Source: DASRDU01 sp035560235
GTDB lineage: Bacteria > Acidobacteriota > Blastocatellia > RBC074
Direction of reading: 5' to 3'
Length of the DNA stretch: 64,000 bases
NCBI GenBank assembly: GCA_035560235.1
Contig: DATMAG010000089.1
Coordinates: 62,001-126,000 of the forward strand
The translations under genes were made by a program, and so were the position numbers. A model generated the notes under the pieces. The model searched no databases and had not been told where the DNA came from. It saw nothing but the letters and a program-made list of their open reading frames with translations. This document shows positions 46,668-54,310 of the stretch, one piece after another. Numbering within the stretch: the first letter of the stretch is position 1; the number at the start of each line of letters is the position of its first letter.

Positions 46668-46773
46668 GGCGCGGGTGCAGCGTGGCCGGTTGTTCGTGAA
46701 AACCGGCTGGTTCTGCGGGGAGGCTTGAACTGACGTGACCACCACGAACAGCCGACCACGCTGCACCCGCGCC
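46668..46773. repeat. Hairpin element F: 31-bp inverted repeat, two mismatches
   Basis: Arms 46668-46698 and 46743-46773 match at 29 of 31 positions around 44 bases. The arm starts GGCGCGGGTGCAGCGTGG. It fills the spacer between the ExeA-like gene and the first BioF2-like acyltransferase gene. Confidence 0.88.
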
Positions 46774-46827
46774 GCTTTCAGAATCAGAACTCACCACAGA
46801 AAAAATCGGTTGAAGCGAGCAGGATCA

Positions 46828-48051
46828 ATGAATAGTGAAATGAGCAGCCTGACGATTCACGAAAAGCGCGGCGCTGCGGCGCTTGCGGAGATGCGCGACG
46901 AATGGCAGGAGCTGTTTCGCGCCACCACTGCCGCTCCGTTTCTCTCGTGGGAGTGGGCGACGGCGTGGCAGCAGACCTTTGGCCGAAGCCTTGAGCCGCG
47001 TCTGCTCTGCGCGCGCGATCAGAACGGCGCGCTCATCGGACTGCTGTCGCTCGGTGCAGAAACCTGTTCAGTTGCGGGGCTGCCGCTCAGAAAGTTGTCG
47101 CTGCTCGGCGCAGGCGATGGCGCAGCCGATTACGTTGAAGTGCTGGCGCGACCGGGACGCGAGCAGCAGTGTGCCCGCGCGCTCCTTGAGCATCTCGCGG
47201 CGGATCGCTCCTTCGATCTGCTTGAACTCGACGGACTGGCGACTGACTCGCTGTGCCTGCCGATGCTCACTGAGAGTTTCGGCAATCACGGCGATTTCAG
47301 ACTGCAGCTTCAGCCGCGTTATCTCTGCCCGCAGATGACAATCCATGGAACAGCAGATGAACTGCTCTCATCGGGCAGACTGAAGCGACTCGTGCGCAAA
47401 CTGGAAAAGATGCCGGGCTTCGAGCATCGGCTGGTGACCGCGCCCGCCGAGGCTGACGAAGCCTTTGCGCGATTCATCAGACTGCACGAAGCGCGCTGGG
47501 CCGCCTCGGGCGAAGCGGGCGCAATCAGCGCGCAGACGATGAAGCAGTTTCAGCGCGAGGTCGTCAGACGCATGGCGCAGGCGGGCTGGCTGCGGATCGA
47601 AGAACTGTGGATTGAGGGCGACTGTCGCGCAACGCTCTACGGCTTTGAAACCGGACGGCGTTATTACCTCTATCTTTCAGGCTATCAGCCGGAGTGGGCG
47701 AAGCTGAGTCCCGGCTTCGTCATCATCGGCCTCGCGATCAGCCGGGCGCTTGAACGCGGCGTCAGGGAGATTGATTTTCTGCGCGGCGCTGAAGCCTACA
47801 AGGCTGCCTGGGCAAACGCCGCGCGTTCGACTCTGGCCGTGCGGGTCACGGCGCGCACTGCGGCGGCGCGACTGTCTGTCGCCCGCGATCATCTGGCAGT
47901 TGCAGCGCGGGCGCTGCTGCCCGATGCCGCAACACTGTGGCTCAGCAGGCTGCGCCGCCGCTTCAGCGCGAAGGGCGCCGCCGTGAAGACGCCTGAAAAG
48001 AAACGGGCAAAAGAGACAGTCGCCGCGCTGCCGCTGACGAATGAGGGATAA
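46828..48051 (+). CDS. FemAB/BioF2-like GNAT acyltransferase, copy 1
   Basis: About 407 residues. The fold is the CelD/BioF2-like GNAT type: FRATTAAPFLSWEWATAWQQ at the N-terminus, ELDGLATDSLCLPMLTESFG in the middle, and FARFIRLHEARWAASGEAG, LYGFETGRRYYLYLSGYQPE and REIDFLRGAEAYKAAWA as the second GNAT half. Relatives transfer acyl or aminoacyl groups and are found in EPS loci. ATG 46828 has AGCAGGA upstream; the longer frame from 46735 lies in hairpin element F. The next gene, of the same family, starts three bases after the stop. Confidence 0.82.
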   Translation: MNSEMSSLTIHEKRGAAALAEMRDEWQELFRATTAAPFLSWEWATAWQQTFGRSLEPRLLCARDQNGALIGLLSLGAETCSVAGLPLRKLSLLGAGDGAADYVEVLARPGREQQCARALLEHLAADRSFDLLELDGLATDSLCLPMLTESFGNHGDFRLQLQPRYLCPQMTIHGTADELLSSGRLKRLVRKLEKMPGFEHRLVTAPAEADEAFARFIRLHEARWAASGEAGAISAQTMKQFQREVVRRMAQAGWLRIEELWIEGDCRATLYGFETGRRYYLYLSGYQPEWAKLSPGFVIIGLAISRALERGVREIDFLRGAEAYKAAWANAARSTLAVRVTARTAAARLSVARDHLAVAARALLPDAATLWLSRLRRRFSAKGAAVKTPEKKRAKETVAALPLTNEG

Positions 48052-48053
48052 GA

Positions 48054-49298
48054 ATGAACAGCACCGTAACCATTCCGCAGTCATTCACCGCGCCGCGCAC
48101 GGCAACAGGAGCGCCGCAGGTTCCTCACCCGCGAATCAGCCGCGAACGGATGGCAGTCATAGTCGTTGATGACCTCGACTCGCTCGAACTTTATCTGCCC
48201 GCGTGGGAGGAACTGGCAGCGACGGCGCTTGAAGCGAATGTCTTTTACGAACCCTGGCTGTTCATCCCTGCGCTGCGCGCTTTCGGCGCGAATCGTGACT
48301 GGTGCGTGGCGCTGATCTTCGGACCTGATCCGGCCTGCGCGACCGGCCCGGCGCTGCTCTGCGGTTTCTTTCCGCTCATCCGCAAGCGGCGATACAAGGG
48401 GCTGCCGGTCAGCGCGCTGCGATTGTGGAAGGATGAATTCTGCGCGCTCTGCACGCCGCTCGTGCGGGCCACACACGCGCGCGAAACGCTGGCGACATTT
48501 CTGGACTGGCTGCGCACCGATGAGGCCGGATGCGCTCTGATGGAGTTTCGCATGATTTCGGGCGAAGGCCCGTTTCATCAGTCGCTGGTCGAATGCCTCA
48601 ACGCTGCCTCAACGCTTTTCGTCGTTGATGACCGGCATCCGCGCGCGATGTTTCGTCCGGCTGCGACGGCTGATGATTACCTGAACGCGGCGCTGTCAGG
48701 ACGGCGGCGCAAGGAACTGCGAAGACTGGCCGGACAACTGGCCGACTGCGGTCAGGTCGAAGTGGCCGAACTGTCAGCGAATGATGATGTGGACGAATGG
48801 ATCGCCGCGTTTCTCGAACTTGAAGCTGAAGGCTGGAAGGGACGCGAGGGCGGCGCGATAGCGCTCGATAAGACAGAGCGCGAATTTTTCAGCACAGTCA
48901 TCGGAGGCGCCTTTGCGCGCGGGCGGGTTGAGATGCTGGCCCTCAAGGTGGATGGTCAGCCGGTGGCGATGAAGATCAATCTGCTCTCTGCGCCTGGAGC
49001 CTTCGCCTGGAAGATCGCCTTTGATGAAAGCTACGCCCGCTGTTCGCCGGGGCTGCTGCTCGAAGTTGAAAACATTCGCCGCCTGCACCGCCAGGGGCAG
49101 CCTGAATGGATGGATTCGTGCGCGGTTCCGCATCATTTCATGATCAACCGGCTCTGGCCGGGCCGTCGGATGATTGAAACAGTCGTCATTTCAACCGGCA
49201 GAGCGCCGGGCGGTCTGGCGCTTTCACTGCTGCCGCTGCTGCGCTGGTTCAATCGCCTGCTGCGCGGCACGAGGCCGACACAACCACAGCCCGACTGA
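48054..49298 (+). CDS. FemAB/BioF2-like GNAT acyltransferase, copy 2
   Basis: 414 residues of the same family as the preceding gene: LYLPAWEELAATALEANVFY, PWLFIPALRAFGANRDWCV, DYLNAALSGRRRKELRRLAG, FLELEAEGWKGREGGAIALD and MKINLLSAPGAFAWKIAFDE are the corresponding blocks. The two proteins are clearly diverged and could act on different substrates or as a heterodimer. The two-base spacing from copy 1 indicates one transcript. The N-terminal 35 residues are Thr/Pro/Arg-rich and unstructured. Confidence 0.82.
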   Translation: MNSTVTIPQSFTAPRTATGAPQVPHPRISRERMAVIVVDDLDSLELYLPAWEELAATALEANVFYEPWLFIPALRAFGANRDWCVALIFGPDPACATGPALLCGFFPLIRKRRYKGLPVSALRLWKDEFCALCTPLVRATHARETLATFLDWLRTDEAGCALMEFRMISGEGPFHQSLVECLNAASTLFVVDDRHPRAMFRPAATADDYLNAALSGRRRKELRRLAGQLADCGQVEVAELSANDDVDEWIAAFLELEAEGWKGREGGAIALDKTEREFFSTVIGGAFARGRVEMLALKVDGQPVAMKINLLSAPGAFAWKIAFDESYARCSPGLLLEVENIRRLHRQGQPEWMDSCAVPHHFMINRLWPGRRMIETVVISTGRAPGGLALSLLPLLRWFNRLLRGTRPTQPQPD

Positions 49299-49313
49299 AT
49301 CGCCAGCGGTGAA

Positions 49314-49412
49314 CATTCTCCATTCTCCATTCTCCATTACTTTTGCAGGAAATGGTGTTCAGTACAGCGCCTCTGCCAGTAATGGAGAATTGAAAATTGA
49401 GAATTGAGAATG
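49314..49412. repeat. Hairpin element G: heptamer-unit inverted repeat, unequal arms
   Basis: Left arm 49314-49349 holds about three ATTCTCC units, right arm 49373-49412 about four, so pairing needs gaps. The unit and the flanking TTTTGCAG match element D. It lies between copy 2 of the acyltransferase and the cupin-like gene. Confidence 0.75.
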
Positions 49413-49448
49413 CGCTGGTTCGGTTCGGGCCTGTAAAACGGAGGAGAC

Positions 49449-50357
49449 ATGACTTCAGCGCAGACCATTGCTGAACTTCAATCATTCGAGGGCGTCGCAA
49501 CTGCAACGCCAGCTCAGCCGCGCCTGCTCGAACTCAGGGCTGAAGCTTTCGCGGGACATTTTGACCGTCAGCCGTTCGTCATCGGGCATCACCTGGCGAA
49601 TCATCCGCTCTTCAGTCTGGAACAGCTCGTCGCACTCTCGCGGCGGCTGCCTGCGGAACAGGTCAGATACAACACGGGCAGGGTTGAAGTCGGCACGGGC
49701 GTCTATCGCGGGCCGCAGAACGGATTGTCGGTTGAAGAAACGATCCGGCAGATCGAAGCCTGCGAGTCGTGGATGGTGCTGAAGTTCGTCGAACACGATC
49801 CGGCATACCGCGAACTGCTCGACCGCTGTCTCGATGAGGTGCAATGCCTGAGCGAGCCGGTGAGGCCCGGCATGAGCCGCCGCGAAGCATTCATCTTCAT
49901 CTCTTCGCCGGGCGCTGTGACGCCTTATCACCTCGATCCTGAACACAACTTTCTGCTTCAGATTCGCGGGCGCAAGCGGGTTCACATCTGGAACCGCGAT
50001 GACCGGCAGGTCCTCTCAGAAGAGGAGCTCGAAGGCTTCCTCGCTTCGCGTCAGACGCAGATTGAGTTCAGAGAAGAGTATCAGGCGCGGGCGGCAACGT
50101 TTGAACTGACGCCCGGCACCGGGCTGCACTTTCCGGTCGCGGCTCCGCACTGGGTGCAGAACGGCGATGAAGTCTCGGTTTCATTCAGCATCACCTTTCG
50201 CAGCCGGTCGAGCGAGCGCCGGGTGATTGTTTCTCAGGCCAATGCGCAACTGCGTGAACTCGGTCTGAAGCCCGCGCCCTTTGGCCGCTCGGCGCTGCGC
50301 GATGCGGCGAAATATCACGCCTTCCGCGCGTGGCGCAGAATGCGGCGGCTGGCCTGA
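49449..50357 (+). CDS. Cupin-like / JmjC-type Fe(II) oxygenase
   Basis: 302 residues. The Fe-site pattern is HLD in PYHLDPEHNFLLQIRG and a distal His in FPVAAPHWVQNGDEVSVSFS; RGRKRVHIWNRDDRQVLSEE is the family strand. Proteins of this group (cupin_8/JmjC-like) hydroxylate proteins or small molecules with 2-oxoglutarate. The target here is unknown. ATG 49449 has GGAGGAG upstream. It sits inside the polysaccharide locus between hairpins G and H. Confidence 0.75.
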   Translation: MTSAQTIAELQSFEGVATATPAQPRLLELRAEAFAGHFDRQPFVIGHHLANHPLFSLEQLVALSRRLPAEQVRYNTGRVEVGTGVYRGPQNGLSVEETIRQIEACESWMVLKFVEHDPAYRELLDRCLDEVQCLSEPVRPGMSRREAFIFISSPGAVTPYHLDPEHNFLLQIRGRKRVHIWNRDDRQVLSEEELEGFLASRQTQIEFREEYQARAATFELTPGTGLHFPVAAPHWVQNGDEVSVSFSITFRSRSSERRVIVSQANAQLRELGLKPAPFGRSALRDAAKYHAFRAWRRMRRLA

Positions 50358-50370
50358 AAGAGATGTTCAT

Positions 50371-50441
50371 CAGACTGTCGAGTCTGCTGATGTTTCAGGC
50401 TGACAGTCGCTGGCGGAATCAGATGCAGACTCGACAGTCTG
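50371..50441. repeat. Hairpin element H: 17-bp perfect inverted repeat
   Basis: CAGACTGTCGAGTCTGC (50371-50387) pairs with 50425-50441 perfectly around 37 bases. Each arm is itself nearly palindromic (CAGACT/AGTCTG). It is between the cupin-like gene and the GSDH-type gene. Confidence 0.8.
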
Positions 50442-50462
50442 CTGTAAAACCAGGGAATCCCC

Positions 50463-52910
50463 ATGTTCCGGCATTCATTCTCATCTTTCCTGAAGCGATT
50501 CGGACTTGTGCCGCTGTTGCTTTCGGCGCTCCTGTGCCTGACGGCGCGGGCGCAGAATTTTGCCGATTCCGGTTTTGTGGCTGAGACGGTGGCGACTCTG
50601 CCGCCGTACAAACCGGTCGGGCTGGCGTTTGCGCCCGATGGCCGCATCTTCGTCTGGCAGAAGGATGGCATCGTGCGAATCATCAAAAACGGCGCGCTGC
50701 TGCCGACACCCTTTATTGATCTGAGCGACCGCGTCAATACCTACAATGATCGCGGGATGCTGGGGCTGGCGCTCGATCCGAACTTTGCGGCCAGCGGGTT
50801 TGTCTGGCTGCTTTACGCCTACGAACCCGGCCCGCTCAGCAATGATTCAGCGCCGCGCACGGGACGGCTGACGCGCGTGCGGGCGAACCCGGCTGATCCT
50901 GACGTGGCGCTGCCGGGGAGCGAAACGGTGATCCTCGGCAGCCTCAGCGCCGCGCCCTGCACCGATTATCCTGACGGCGCTGACTGCATCGGTTCCGAAG
51001 GCAACACGCACAGCGTCGGCACCGTGCGCTTTGCGCCGGACGGAAAGCTCTTTGTGAGCATCGGTGACGGAGCCTCGCCGGTTTCGGGCAGTTTCAATCC
51101 GCAGGCGATGCGGGCGCAGAATCTGAACAGTTACAACGGCAAGATTCTGCGGCTCAATCCTGACGGCACTGCGCCGCCTGACAATCCGTTTTATGACGGC
51201 AATCCGAATTCGATTCGCTCGAAGGTCTACGCTTATGGCCTGCGCAATCCGTACCGGTTCGCGCTGCATCCGGTGACGGGCGAGCCTTACATCGGTGATG
51301 TCGGCTGGTCGGGCTGGGAAGAGCAGAATCGCGGGCGCGGCGCGAATTTCGGCTGGCCCTGTTATGAAGGCAACGAGCCGCAGCCGGAACATCAGGCCTG
51401 GGTGCCGCAGTGTCAGGCGCTGCCCGCTTCAGCCGTGACGAAACCGCTTTACACTTACGATCACCTGGACGGCGACGCGGCGGCAGTCGGAGGCGCGTTC
51501 TATTTCGCCACGCAGTTTCCCGCGCAGTATCGCGGCAGTTACTTCTTTGCCGATTATGCGCGGCAGTGGATTCGCCGGATGAGCTTCAATGACGACGGCA
51601 GCGTGGCAGCAGTGACCGATTTCGCCACCGCTGCCGGAGCAGTTGTCGCGCTCGAAGCCGGGCCTGACGGCGCGCTTTATTACGTTGACATTGTGAGCGG
51701 CGAAGTGCGTCGCATTCGCTATGCGGGCGCAGTGCCGACAGCAGCTGCCGCCGCGAATGTGACAGCGGGTTACGCTCCGCTCACAGTGACTTTCAGCAGC
51801 CAGGGATCAAACAGCCCTGACGGCGGCGCGCTCACTTATCAGTGGAATTTCGGTGACGGGGCAACTTCCACCGCGCCCGCTCCGACACACACTTACACGG
51901 TCGGCGGAGTCACGACCTTCACGGCCACGCTGACGGTTACGAACGCACAGAATCGCAGCGCGACGGCTCAGGTGAAGATCACTGTCGGCAGTCTGCCGCC
52001 GGTCGCAGCGATCACCGTGCCTGCCAGCGATGCGCGCTTTGCTGATGGCACAACGGTGAATTTTGCCGGGCAGGCCACTGATCCTGATGAAACGCTGACA
52101 GCCGACGCGCTGAACTGGCAGGTGCTGCTGCATCACGACAGCCACGTGCATCCGTTGTTATCGGCAACGGGCAGCGGCGGCAGCTTCGTCATCGGGGTGC
52201 ATGACGGCGGCACATACTTTTACGAAATCATCTTCACCGTGACCGACAGCAGCGGATTGAAGAGCGTCCGGCGGGTGAACGTCTATGCGCAGGCAGCGCT
52301 GCCCGCGCCCTGGCACGAGGAAGAGATCGGCCTCATCGCAGGCAGCGCGAGTTATGCAAACAGCGCGTTCAGCCTCAAAGCCGCGAGCGGCGACATCTGG
52401 GGGACTTATGACACGTTCCGTTTCGTCTGGCAGCCGCTTGCCGGTGATGGTCAGATCGTCGCCCGCGTCTCAGGCTTTCAGAACGCACATCCCTGGGCGA
52501 AGGCCGGAGTGATAATGCGCGAAGATCTGACGCGACCATCGCGCCACGCGCTGATGGCGCTGACGGGCGGCAACGGCACGGCCTTTCAGTTTCGCGCCGT
52601 GACCGAAGGCGACAGCGAACACAGGGCGGGCGATGGCTTCACCACGCAATGGGTCAGGCTGCTGCGCCAGGGCAACACCATCACCGGCTATCAGTCGAAT
52701 GACGGCGCAGTGTGGCAGATGGTCGGCAGCATTACTTTCACCGCGCCGCTGCCCGACACCCTTTACGTCGGACTGGCGCTCTCGAACAACGACGAGCCGA
52801 CGCAGTGCACAGCGGTCTTTGAGAACGTCTCGGTGACAGGTCTTTCAGCGACCCGCACCCGCGCGCCCGCCCGCAACAGCAGAAGGCCCGTTGCCAGAAG
52901 AGCAAATTGA
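50463..52910 (+). CDS. Secreted GSDH-like (PQQ sugar dehydrogenase fold) protein with PKD domain
   Basis: 815 residues. The signal peptide is RFGLVPLLLSALLCLTARAQ. A six-bladed glucose/sorbosone dehydrogenase-type propeller covers about 35-420, with PDGRIFVWQKDGIVRIIKNG, GMLGLALDPNFAASGFVWLL, YGLRNPYRFALHPVTG and GRGANFGWPCYEGNEPQPEH as typical blade segments. A PKD domain (YQWNFGDGATSTAPAPTHTY, near 460) and an Ig-like domain follow, then a C-terminal jelly-roll/LamG-like domain (about 615-800). The family binds sugars or PQQ; activity is not proven for this architecture. It probably acts outside the cell on glycan. The next gene starts at its stop. Confidence 0.83.
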   Translation: MFRHSFSSFLKRFGLVPLLLSALLCLTARAQNFADSGFVAETVATLPPYKPVGLAFAPDGRIFVWQKDGIVRIIKNGALLPTPFIDLSDRVNTYNDRGMLGLALDPNFAASGFVWLLYAYEPGPLSNDSAPRTGRLTRVRANPADPDVALPGSETVILGSLSAAPCTDYPDGADCIGSEGNTHSVGTVRFAPDGKLFVSIGDGASPVSGSFNPQAMRAQNLNSYNGKILRLNPDGTAPPDNPFYDGNPNSIRSKVYAYGLRNPYRFALHPVTGEPYIGDVGWSGWEEQNRGRGANFGWPCYEGNEPQPEHQAWVPQCQALPASAVTKPLYTYDHLDGDAAAVGGAFYFATQFPAQYRGSYFFADYARQWIRRMSFNDDGSVAAVTDFATAAGAVVALEAGPDGALYYVDIVSGEVRRIRYAGAVPTAAAAANVTAGYAPLTVTFSSQGSNSPDGGALTYQWNFGDGATSTAPAPTHTYTVGGVTTFTATLTVTNAQNRSATAQVKITVGSLPPVAAITVPASDARFADGTTVNFAGQATDPDETLTADALNWQVLLHHDSHVHPLLSATGSGGSFVIGVHDGGTYFYEIIFTVTDSSGLKSVRRVNVYAQAALPAPWHEEEIGLIAGSASYANSAFSLKAASGDIWGTYDTFRFVWQPLAGDGQIVARVSGFQNAHPWAKAGVIMREDLTRPSRHALMALTGGNGTAFQFRAVTEGDSEHRAGDGFTTQWVRLLRQGNTITGYQSNDGAVWQMVGSITFTAPLPDTLYVGLALSNNDEPTQCTAVFENVSVTGLSATRTRAPARNSRRPVARRAN

Positions 52911-52930
52911 AATCAGCCGTGAACCACGTG

Positions 52931-54196
52931 ATGAAAACAGAAACGAAATCGGCGCGCATCGCGTACCTGCTCAGCCAGTATCCGGCGATCAACACGACCT
53001 ATCTGCTGCGCGAAGTGCGCGAACTGCGCGCGCTCGGATATGACTTTCCGGTAATTTCAATCCGGGCCGCTGATCGTTCGCCGGGTGAGATGACTGCGGC
53101 TGAACGCGAGGAAGTGGCGCGCACCTTTTATGTCAAACCGCTCGGCGTGCGTGGCGCGCTGCTGCCGCACCTGCGGACGCTGCTGCGCCGCCCGCTGGCT
53201 TACCTGAGCGGCTTGTGCTGTGCGCTCAGCTTCGCGCGGTACGATCTGCAATATCTCTGGCGCAGCCTGGCGTGGTTTGCCGAAGCAGTGATTGTCGGTG
53301 ACCGGATGCGGGAGCAGGGAATCGGGCATCTGCATACGCACTATTCGTCTTCGGTCGCGCTGATCGTGAAGCTGATCTTTCCGGTCACGATCTCGATGAC
53401 GATTCACGGTTACGAGGAGTTTGAAAATCCGCTGCGGTTCCGGCTGGCAGACAAGATCAGGGCTTCAGAGTTCGTCTGCGCGATCAGCCGCTACGGGCGC
53501 AGCCAGTTGATGAAGGCCTGCGAGCCTGCTGAGTGGCGCAAACTCGAAGTCGCGCCGCTCGGGATTGACCCGGCAGCCTTCGCGCCGCGCCCGCAGCGTC
53601 GGGGTGAGGTCAGCGAAGTGATCTGTGTCGGCAGTCTGATTGCGGTCAAGGCGCAACTGATACTGATCGCCGCGCTCGACCGGCTGATTCGTGAAGGCCG
53701 GAAAGTGCGGCTGCGCCTGGTTGGCGACGGACCGCTGCGCCGTCAGCTCGAACGCGAAACCGCCGCGCGCGGGCTGACTGAATACGTGATTTTCGAGGGC
53801 TGGCAGAATCAGGATCGCGTGCGCGAGTTGTACCGGCAGGCCGATCTGTTCGCGCTCTCAAGCTTTGCCGAAGGCGTGCCGGTCGCGCTGATGGAAGCGA
53901 TGGCGCTCGAACTTCCCTGCGTGGCGACGCGCATTACAGGCATTCCCGAACTGATTCGTGACGGCGTGGACGGGCTGCTCGTTCCGCCTTCGGACGAAGC
54001 CGCGCTTGCCCGGGCCATCGCCGCTTTGATGGACGATGCCGCTCTGCGCCATCGCCTCGGCCAGTCAGGTCGCCAGCGGGTGCTTGAAAAATATGACCTC
54101 AGGCGCAACACCGCTCACCTGGCAGAGATCTTCTGCCGCCGCCTTCAGCTTTGCCCCCTGCCCTCGCAACCTCAATCAGTGAAGCGGGTGGCATAA
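52931..54196 (+). CDS. Glycosyltransferase family 4 protein (WcaL-like)
   Basis: About 421 residues. ARIAYLLSQYPAINTTYLLR opens the GT-B fold in the manner of WcaL/colanic-acid transferases, and the C-terminal domain has VGSLIAVKAQLILIAALD, LVGDGPLRRQLERET and the block SSFAEGVPVALMEAMALELP. It adds a sugar to a lipid-linked glycan. ATG 52931 is used. TTG 52907 overlaps the upstream stop and has an AGAAGAG site, so it is a real alternative. A strong hairpin follows at 54199. Confidence 0.85.
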   Translation: MKTETKSARIAYLLSQYPAINTTYLLREVRELRALGYDFPVISIRAADRSPGEMTAAEREEVARTFYVKPLGVRGALLPHLRTLLRRPLAYLSGLCCALSFARYDLQYLWRSLAWFAEAVIVGDRMREQGIGHLHTHYSSSVALIVKLIFPVTISMTIHGYEEFENPLRFRLADKIRASEFVCAISRYGRSQLMKACEPAEWRKLEVAPLGIDPAAFAPRPQRRGEVSEVICVGSLIAVKAQLILIAALDRLIREGRKVRLRLVGDGPLRRQLERETAARGLTEYVIFEGWQNQDRVRELYRQADLFALSSFAEGVPVALMEAMALELPCVATRITGIPELIRDGVDGLLVPPSDEAALARAIAALMDDAALRHRLGQSGRQRVLEKYDLRRNTAHLAEIFCRRLQLCPLPSQPQSVKRVA

Positions 54197-54198
54197 AC

Positions 54199-54225
54199 GA
54201 GGGATCGTCACGGGAACGATCCCTC
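54199..54225. terminator. Strong GC hairpin at the convergent ends
   Basis: GAGGGATCGT pairs perfectly with ACGATCCCTC around a seven-base loop, directly after the glycosyltransferase stop. No U-run follows. It may end or protect the transcript between the + and - genes. Confidence 0.6.
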
Positions 54226-54310
54226 TCACCAGAGTTCAGTGAATTTCTGAAAATCCGGCTGTTCTCCCCTTCGGGGCTTGTTGTGTTATCAATCCGGTCT
54301 GTTTCAGGTC

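Noticed and set aside
50463..52910. PEP-CTERM sorting tail on the secreted proteins
   Set aside because: Neither this protein nor those at 12253 and 54311 ends with a PEP motif, membrane helix and basic tail.
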